A DNA stretch of 64,000 bases from Erodium maritimum (lineage: Eukaryota; Streptophyta; Magnoliopsida; Geraniales; Geraniaceae). Both the position numbers and the translations under genes were made by a program. Of the stretch, positions 57,701 to 64,000 are shown one piece after another. The notes beneath the pieces were generated by a model. The model worked only from the letters and a program-made list of their open reading frames with translations, was not told the origin of the DNA and searched no databases. Numbering within the stretch: position 1 is the stretch's first letter; the number at the start of each line of letters is the position of its first letter. The stretch is from the NCBI GenBank assembly GCA_963921825.1, contig OY997596.1:36013932-36077931 (forward strand). The letters run 5' to 3'.

Positions 57701-60700
57701 ATCGACGATTGCTCAAGGTTCGCGAGAGTTTATCTTCTTACTACAAAGGATGAAGCTGAAGAGATGTTCATCAAGTATAAGAATGAGGTAGAAAACCAAC
57801 TCGAGGGGAAGATCAAGAGAGTAAGATCCGATAGAGGAGGAGAGTATGGCTCAAAATTCTTGAAAGACGTTTGTGAATCAAATGGTATCATTCATGAAAC
57901 CAGTACACCATACATGCCTCAACAAAATGGAGTAGCTGAACGTAAGAACCGAACGCTCAAGAACATGATGAATGCAATGCTTATGAGTTCAGGCCTTCTT
58001 GATGAAATGTGGGGGGAAGCTATCTTATCTGCTTGTCACATACTTAATCGTGTGCCGCACAAGAACCTTGATAAGACTCTGTACGAGTTATGGAAGGGTT
58101 ACGCTCCTAACCTAAGGTTTCTCAGAGTGTGTGTGTGTGTGTGTGTGTTTGGCGAAAGTAGGCTTATCTAACCCCAAGAGAACCAATATCGGATCCAAGA
58201 CCTATGATTGTGTGTTCATAGGCTATGCTTAAAACAACGCGGTGTATCGCTTCGTGTCTCTAGATGAACGCTCAATTTCTGAGGCTAGAGATGCTGAGTT
58301 TTTCGAACACATCTTTCCAATGAAGAGGAACGTCGTTGTTGATCCGATTGAACCAAATATCCCCTTTCCTTCGCTTCGTGATAGGTGGGTTACCGAAAGC
58401 TCTACTTCGCATGGCCAAGCTCAGGAACCAAGGAGAAGTAAGAGACCCAAGACTGAGAAGAACTTTGAAGAAGACTTTGTCACCTCTTTTCTTTCCTAAG
58501 TTAATCTTGAGGGTGTTGTTTCAGATGAGTTTGTTTGAGCCTTCATGTTAGAAGAAGATCCAAAGACCTATGGTGAGGCTTTGAGATCTGTTGATGCTAA
58601 CCTTTGGAAAGAAGCTATCCAGGATGAACTTGATTCTACTGTATCGAATCAGACATGGGATCTAGTAGACTTACCTAAAGGTTCCAAAACCATTAGTATT
58701 ATGTGGATCTTCAAGAGAAAGCTGAGACCCGATGGTACACAATAGAGCGGTTGAAGGCGAGACTCGTGGTTAGAGGATTTACACAATGGAAAGACGTCGT
58801 TTACTTCAACACGTATTCTCATGTGACCAAGATTGCAACGATAAGGTCTCTTGTCGCTTTAGCTGCCATTCACGGCTTGATAATTCATCAAATGGATGTC
58901 AAAACCGCCTTCTTGAATGGTGATCTGAAGGAAGAGATCTATATGTCTCAACCCGAAGGGTTTGTGCTCGTTGGTTAAGAGAACAAGGTGTGTAAACTGA
59001 AGAAGTCTCTGTATGGTCTGAAACAAGCACTTAAACAAAGGTATGAGAAGTTCAATCGAACTCTGGTAACTGACAGATACAAGGTGAAAAACTCTGATTC
59101 CTGTGTGTACTCGAAGATGACGAAATTGGGTTGTGTGATTATCTGTCTTTATGTCGATGAAATGTTAATTCTTGGTGATAATAATGGTGCAGTAAACCTT
59201 ACCAAGAAATTCTTGTCATCATATTTTGAGATGAAGAACTTAGGAGAAGCTGATGTCATTTTAGGTGTTAAGGTTATTGGAAAGACCAATGGCATCTCCT
59301 TGAGTCAATCTCATTACGTTGAGAAAGTGTTGAAGAAATTCAATCACTTTGACGTTATACCTGCTAAGACTCCCTACGATCCGAACGTACACTTAATAAA
59401 GAACTTGGGTGATAGTGTCTCACAAGTTGACTACACCAAGATTATATAAAGTGTGATGTTCCTCATGAACTGTACTCGACCATACATTTCTTACATAGTA
59501 AGTAGGTTGAGTTGGTATACACATAACCCAAGTCCCAAGCATTGGAATGCTTTAAGTCGTCTACTGAAGTACCTGAAAGGAACTATGACTTGGTCCCTAC
59601 ATTACAATACCTTTCCTACCGCTTTGGAAGGATATTGTGATGCAAACTAGGTTTCAAGTAATGATGAGATCAACTCGATGAGTGGCTATGTGTTCACCTT
59701 GGGTGGAGGTGCTGTATCATGGAAGTCTTCGAAGCAGACTTGTATAGCCCGCCTACCATGGAGTCTGAGTTCATTGCCCTCGAGGTTGCTGGACCAGAGA
59801 CAGACTCGTTGAGGAGCTTGTTAGCAAAGGTGCCTGTGTAGGGAAGGCAAGTTGTGCCTATTTCACTACACTGTGATTCGCAAGCGACTATTTGCGTTGC
59901 AAAGAATAATATGTACAATGGTAAGAAGAGACACATTCGTATCAGGCACGAATTCGTTAGACAATTCCTGAAAGATGGAGTGATTGTTTTGGAATTTGTT
60001 ACATCCCAAAGAAATCTTGCTGATCATTTTACTAAGGGTCAACCAAGGAGAATTCTCTTTGATAAGTCGAAAGGGATGGGGCTCAAGCCCATAGGTCAAG
60101 AAAGTATGGATGACACGTGTTAGTGGTCATATGCTTCCATACTTGTCTTGATGCACTTCATCTCCCATTCTATGACATTTGTAGTGCTTGATGATCTATG
60201 ACCAAGTTTGGTGGTGCTTTGAGATGCACTTAATAGATCTTGATGATAATCTATAACCAGTATTGGTGGTGCTATAGAGACGCACTTGATGGATTCTGCT
60301 GATAAGATGGACTTCATGTCCTTAATAGCTCCAGACCCGTTTGGGACAGTGCTTGCGTGAAGCACTTGATGAGCTATCTACGTGTGTATGATGGTGGGCC
60401 GCCATCTATGAAAGACTCGGGGAAAAGTCTTCCTAGAGCACTCATTAGAACCAAGGTCTACACATGGCCTTTAATAGCGTTTTTGATAGTTTCGCGGATT
60501 CAGTGGGATCTGAAGTATGGTATGTGTTGTGTGACGTACAACTAAAGTTAAGTAAGTTCAAGATTCTATTCACTTACTATAAGTAAGTTGTTATCACACC
60601 TCACTATGCATCAATTCAAATCGAAAGATATTGATGTTTAAGTATCACACCTTCCAGTAACCAGAACTTTTGGGGTGTTTTCTTTTATTTAAAATATTTT

Positions 60701-62708
60701 CATGTGTTTTCGACGTTTATCACCATTTGTGGGGGATTGTTGTAACATCGGTAGTTTTGAAAAAGTTTGGTGTTTTTAATAGCTCCTCCCTCCCTCCTGT
60801 TCAACAAGCCATCTGAACCTATGCTAGTTGGGCCAGACTCGACCTCGCGCGCACCACTGGGGCGGGCGCGGGTTTGGGTTCGGGTGGAACCCTTGCGGGG
60901 CGGGCAAAAATATATTTTTTAGACTAATTAGTTTTTCAATTTATTGTTGAGGACTCGTTCAAATTTTTCCAAACTCATTGTACAAGTCGTGCATTGAGGG
61001 GATCATTTGGTTCCGATTATTAATGGGTGTTGACTCACGTTTTAACTGTTCTGGAAGCCCTTTGAACGATGCTTTGTCTAAACCCCTAACTCCGGGGGGT
61101 GAACCAAAGAGGCGTGGTCGTCCAAAAAAGTGTCCATCAAAGAAGATTGCTCTTGCTCCTCCTGTAGGTTTTTATCAGACAAGGGCCAACACTTCTACTG
61201 ATAAAAGAAATTTGGGGAACTTCATGGTCAATATCGCTAAAAAGAATAGCTCGGGCGAGTGGAGTTATTCCACGAAAGTTGGGAAAAGGGCAGTTAGCCT
61301 TGGCTCCTTGATGCTCGATCAGGTTGAGAGTAGTAAGGACGAGGTTTACCCCGAACCGACAGGAAAAGCTATAACCCCTGTCCCAGTTTCTAACCGCTTT
61401 AATTGCTTAGATCCTGGTCGGAAATAGGTATGAAGGGCGTTCTTTTTGGTGTTTTGTTGCTTGGGTTCTTTGTTTTCTGTTTAGCTTTGTGTAGCTGTTT
61501 TGGTTGGATAAAAAGATTCCCTTTTGAGGATTTTTTCTCGCATTGTTTTACCAACTGGTAGAACACTTGCTTAATAAAATATTAGCTTATAAAAAAAACT
61601 GTTCTGGCTTTTGAAAATCAAATGAGTTTTACGTTTTTGCAATATAAATACTGGCTCTGGCCTTCTTTGTTCAGTTACATTTTCAACTATTCTAGAGCCA
61701 TATTATACACTCAGTTCTCTCCTAAACGTTCACTTCCTTTTACTACACCAAAAATTCTGGTCGCTGTCCTTCTGCTTCCACATCCAGTAGGGCGATTGGG
61801 CGCGCTGCTGGGTAGAGTTGTGAGATCCTTGAGGAGCAACCGCTGCTGATCGCCACCACGATCACGCCGGAAATTTGCTTGCAAGTTAGTGGGCCTCCGT
61901 GCCACGCCACAACTGTTTTCTTCGTTCTTCACGTCACATCGGTTGATTGTTCCAACTACTTTTTAAGATTGCCTGCTTGATTCTGTTCTCTGTTTTGTTC
62001 TGCCATTCTTTATAACAATTTACGCATATTAAAGTCAACATGCTTTGTCACAACATTATTCGGTTGAAAGTGTTCTGGGCTCAACTATTAGATCCAATCT
62101 CTCAATGTATTTCTTTAAGGTTTCTACATCACTTCCTAGCGAACTAAAACCAGGTATATTCCATCTTTTGATATCAGCTTTTGTCTTCTTAAGTTTTTCC
62201 CATAAAACATACCTATGTGACCCTCGAACCTCATTTTCTTTCCAAAACTCTCCTAGAGTAGGACTCATTATCTGACTTTCTCCGTGATGTTTTTCTACAG
62301 AGTCTTCAATCCTCGACCTCTCTGCTGAATTGACTGGCGTTTTTTTCTTACATTAAGGGTTGCGCTAAAATTTTGTTTTCTATTGCACTATGTGGCGCCC
62401 TATTTTTTTTTCCTTGTTCTTCCATCTCTTGACGCCTTTTTGACATAGTTAAGTAACTGAGATTTGAAGTTTGGGTTTGTCTTGATTCATTTATGACAGC
62501 TTATGCGTGGTTAAGGTGTGAAAGGGAAGAGGACACCAATTGTTACCAAGTCTTGAAAACTGCCGGAATCAATGGGAGAGAAGGTACTGTTTTCGGCGCG
62601 GAAGCCCGCTATGTCCGCCTTAGTATCATCCGCAGCCAAGATGACTTTGATTTTCTACTGCAACGTCTAAGCGATTTAGTCTCCGGCGAACCTGCAATGT
62701 TAATGTGA
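51745..62708 (+). CDS. TAR2: Tryptophan aminotransferase-related protein, TAR2 type
   Basis: PLP enzyme that converts tryptophan to indole-3-pyruvate, the step before YUCCA in auxin synthesis; TAR2 relatives are ER-membrane anchored. Exons: 51745-52067, 52740-53037, 53115-53398, 53746-54026, 62500-62708; all GT-AG with matching phases, 1395 nt, 464 aa. Visible: a hydrophobic anchor (about 14-33), a Cys-rich EGF-like alliinase domain (about 59-105), and the alliinase-type aminotransferase domain. SPNNPDG (243-249), YDHAYYW (Asp266, Tyr269) and [15 protein letters not shown] with the PLP lysine Lys292 and Arg300 are intact. The start could instead be Met9 (51769). The last intron is 8473 bp and full of transposons. 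No coding damage was seen. Confidence 0.92.
54280..57613 (-). mobile_element. LINE, 5'-truncated, in the TAR2 intron
   Basis: Minus-strand L1 with tail 'attaataaatttatcgctta' ending near 54280. It contains ORF2 from within the endonuclease to the zinc-binding tail. It stops abruptly at 57613, where Copia integrase coding begins at once. No target duplication could be matched, because the other side of the Copia element is missing. Confidence 0.8.
54623..57613 (-). pseudogene. LINE ORF2: endonuclease end, RT, zinc tail
   Basis: 57613-57161 is the endonuclease C-terminal half ([34 protein letters not shown]). 57038-56214 is the RT fingers and palm ([60 protein letters not shown]). After a frameshift near 56230, 56248-55490 continues: [29 protein letters not shown] (FADD at 56050-56039) and the thumb. 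The zinc-binding tail ([19 protein letters not shown]) is in 54853-54623. RNase H was not seen. RT motifs are complete but frameshifts at several points inactivate it. Confidence 0.85.
57614..60123 (+). pseudogene. Copia pol: integrase, RT, RNase H
   Basis: The integrase core reads [51 protein letters not shown] and [20 protein letters not shown] (57617-58110). A (GT)11 run then replaces the linker. RT follows: [50 protein letters not shown], and CLYVDEMLI, where the catalytic YVDD has become YVDE. RNase H contains [20 protein letters not shown] and [24 protein letters not shown]. In-frame stops include TAA at 58228 and 58976, TAA at 59447 and TAG at 59648. The protein is dead both by stops and by the active-site change. 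Confidence 0.88.
58127..58148. repeat. (GT)11 microsatellite in Copia pol
   Basis: A pure dinucleotide run inside coding sequence, directly before 'ttggcgaaagtaggc' (usual Copia text CLAKV). It replaces the expected W-G-C codons and changes the frame. Confidence 0.9.
60738..60960 (+). mobile_element. Copia 3' LTR, partial or of unknown length
   Basis: Starts TGTTGTAACATCGG right after the polypurine tract. The other LTR is absent, so the end cannot be set by comparison. A GC-rich stretch (60838-60902) lies within it. Confidence 0.55.
61055..61596 (+). mobile_element. 5'-truncated LINE with AT-hook coding end
   Basis: The duplication AACTGTTCTGG flanks it (61044-61054 and 61597-61607), sharing some As with the tail. 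The tail 'taataaaatattagcttataaaaaa' matches the RRM-type LINE. Coding text runs to the TAG at 61425 and includes the AT-hook [11 protein letters not shown]. About 160 bp of T-rich 3' sequence follow. It sits in the TAR2 intron and reads with the gene. Confidence 0.82.
61056..61427 (+). pseudogene. AT-hook protein fragment (LINE ORF end)
   Basis: A frame open from the insertion point: [17 protein letters not shown], then [13 protein letters not shown] (AT-hook core RGRPKK), and an end [12 protein letters not shown]. The frame has no stop over 123 codons. The upstream 26 residues of the open frame belong to TAR2 intron DNA, not to the element. An ORF1 C-terminus is the likeliest origin given the short 3' region; an ORF of a different kind cannot be excluded. 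Confidence 0.55.
62050..62300 (-). pseudogene. LINE ORF2 scrap
   Basis: The minus-strand frame 62268-62056 reads [20 protein letters not shown] then [20 protein letters not shown], the linker between endonuclease and RT in plant L1 ORF2. Nothing else of the element is present nearby. It is 200 bp from the last TAR2 exon. Confidence 0.6.
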
Positions 62709-62872
62709 AGTGCTTGCCATTCACTGATTTTCATCCATACAATACATTATAAGTTGCGGGCAATCTTAGTGATTGGGTTGGGTCATGTATATATGTACAT
62801 ATCTTAAATATGGTCATGTCGATTGACCACATTGTTTGTGTGGAAGTAAACGAGAGAACTTGATAGATACTA
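62709..62872 (+). other. TAR2 3' UTR
   Basis: Follows the TGA at 62706-62708. Short and AT-rich, with 'atacattataagttg' and 'atatgtacatatc' but no clear AATAAA. The next LINE tail begins only 165 bp after the stop. Confidence 0.5.
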
Positions 62873-64000
62873 CCTTTTTTTATCAGCAAATTATTTATAA
62901 AGATCCAAGTCTTTGAAAAAAGACAGGGACAAGCGCTCAGCCCTCAAGCAAACCATTACAAGCAAAAAGCACCCCAACCTGGGAGCCTCAAAACTAAACC
63001 CCAAACATAGGGGATACATAAAGGTCTCACACCTAGATTTTCATAACAATAAGCAAACCTAATCTCCAACAACACAACCCAACAAGGGAAAAGAGGGAAA
63101 ACCCTCAAAATTACAACCAAGAGTGTGCTATGACCAACACCTCAAACTATGCAAACACACCACCCAAACACTGGGTACATTAAAGGTCTCACTACCCTGA
63201 AAACCAAGTTGCAGACTACAATAGCACTAACCAGGAAATAAACAAGGGACTCTGACCCAGAAGATTAACAATAATAAGCAAACACTTGCCAATAAAGGCA
63301 AACAAAATAATCAAGCTAAAACAAGAACAACACCCACAAACACCTAATGAGCAGGCTGAGCAGCACAGAGGAAAAAGGAAGAGAAAAAGCTTCACCACCC
63401 AACAGCAAGCCCCGCAAAGAAGGAAGGCGCAGAAGCTCGATCCTCGGTTATCCAAAGAATAACCCCCCTCCTGCCAACACAAGGAGGGGATCCGAGAGGG
63501 AGAGAACCAGTGTCAAGGACACCAAGCAACTGCTTTAACTCTCAGAACAAAGCAAGTCACGAACCCAAAAAAATCCCCAAATCAAGGTTAAAACTGCCGG
63601 TCAGCACCGTGAAATACAGTCACCCGAAACCTCCATAAGAAGAAAGGGGATTTTAAAGGGGACGAGATCGAACCTGGTGAAACTCCAAAGCTAACAGGCC
63701 AGCCCCGAACTGAACCGCACCCATATGCAACAGAAGTTGAAGAAAACAACGACCCACGACCAGTCGAAGTTCGCGACAAGAGCCCAAAAGCCGGAACTCA
63801 AGTCTCCCCAGCTCCGACGAGGAAACTGGTAAAACGCCGAACTTCAAAGAAGTGAAGAATAGCTCCCACTGAAGAACCAGAGAACAGGCCTGAGGCTAGG
63901 AAGAGAAGCCCCAAAGGAGGAAGCCAGGTCAACTGCTACAGGGAAGGAAGAGCAAATTGCCGGTGCTGTCTCGAAACCCTACCCACCAAAGGATCTGTCT
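62873..64000 (-). mobile_element. LINE 3' end, continues beyond the window
   Basis: The T-run 62874-62881 followed by 'atcagcaaattatttataaag' is a minus-strand LINE tail. Rightwards the sequence is C/A-rich in plus sense and has no ORF2 motifs for over 1.1 kb. Two related blocks (63004-63033 and 63169-63198, sharing 'taaaggtctcac') form a direct repeat in the 3' region. Open frames at 63216-63847 look like untranslated LINE DNA. Whether ORF1 or ORF2 follows is outside the window. Confidence 0.6.

Larger units (their letters stand above)
57614..60737 (+). mobile_element. Ty1-Copia remnant: integrase to polypurine tract
   Basis: Plus strand. Gag, protease and 5' LTR are missing; coding begins inside the integrase at the LINE junction. 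It continues with RT and RNase H (to 60123), about 600 bp of untranslated DNA with two ~55-bp imperfect repeats (about 60186-60300), then a polypurine tract GTGGGGGAT (60729-60737) just before the 3' LTR start TGTTGTAACATCGG. Copia order IN-RT-RH is clear. Its insertion lengthens the TAR2 intron. Confidence 0.85.
54027..62499 (+). other. TAR2 last intron, 8.47 kb, transposon-filled
   Basis: The donor is CCAG|GTCAAC (after 54026) and the acceptor TTTATGACAG| (before 62500), phase 1. Contents in order: host intron to about 54280, LINE (minus) to 57613, Ty1-Copia remnant (plus) to about 60.8 kb, intron DNA, AT-hook LINE insert 61055-61596, intron DNA, LINE scrap 62050-62300, intron DNA. The other three introns are 672, 77 and 347 bp. 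Host stretches 61610-62030 show no further exon. Confidence 0.8.

Noticed and set aside
63216..63482. Leu/Cys-rich frame that could suggest a membrane protein
   Set aside because: It lies in the untranslated 3' region of a LINE; the hydrophobic bias comes from T-rich DNA.
1..64000. tRNA, rRNA, CRISPR and bacterial-type operons
   Set aside because: None found; introns, transposon types and codon context are those of a plant nuclear genome.

Overview
The window is nuclear DNA of a flowering plant, most likely a dicot. It has intron-rich plant genes, AT-rich spacers, LTR and non-LTR retrotransposons with plant hallmarks (tRNA-Met and tRNA-Asp primer sites, DUF4283 or RRM type LINE ORF1 proteins), and Mutator, hAT and PIF/Harbinger DNA transposons. 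No rRNA, tRNA or CRISPR array was seen. Only two host genes look intact. One is a 7-coding-exon choline kinase on the minus strand (1971-4396, 346 aa, with a 5' UTR intron and a TATA box near 5095). The other is a 5-exon tryptophan aminotransferase-related gene of the TAR2 type on the plus strand (51745-62708, 464 aa). A broken small heat-shock protein fragment lies near 16.2-16.6 kb. Almost everything else is transposable element, much of it nested.

Layout: 1-1.4 kb, 3' part of a LINE. 2-5.1 kb, choline kinase. 5.8-10.8 kb, an ORF1-only LINE split by a 2.7-kb solo LTR. 11.2 kb, a probable Helitron 3' end. 13.2-13.7 kb, a 465-bp solo LTR. 17.3-19.1 kb, a long-armed Mutator-like foldback element with GC-rich cargo. 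19.9-22.6 kb, an Athila/Tat-like LTR and gag start with a hAT element inside the LTR. 23-25 kb, a second ORF1-only LINE. 25.1-26.2 kb, a retroposed copy of an unidentified transcript. 26.7-28.6 kb, an internally deleted ORF2 LINE. 28.9-44.7 kb, a three-level nest: Mutator-like element containing a LINE containing a 10.8-kb Gypsy element. 45.4-46.1 kb, a broken PIF/Harbinger transposase. 46.2-50.9 kb, another solo LTR carrying an RRM-type ORF1-only LINE. 51.7-62.7 kb, the TAR gene, whose last intron (8.47 kb) holds a LINE, a Ty1-Copia remnant, an AT-hook LINE fragment and a further LINE scrap. 62.9-64 kb, the 3' end of another LINE.

The two working genes are metabolically separate. Choline kinase makes phosphocholine for phosphatidylcholine synthesis. 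TAR2-type enzymes convert tryptophan to indole-3-pyruvate for auxin synthesis. Insertion order can be read from target-site duplications, which I located for most elements. The most unusual material is the LINE population: elements carrying only ORF1 sit beside elements that begin at ORF2, and one ORF1-only copy carries four in-frame stops that are all TAG. All calls come from reading the sequence by eye; no alignment or database search was run.
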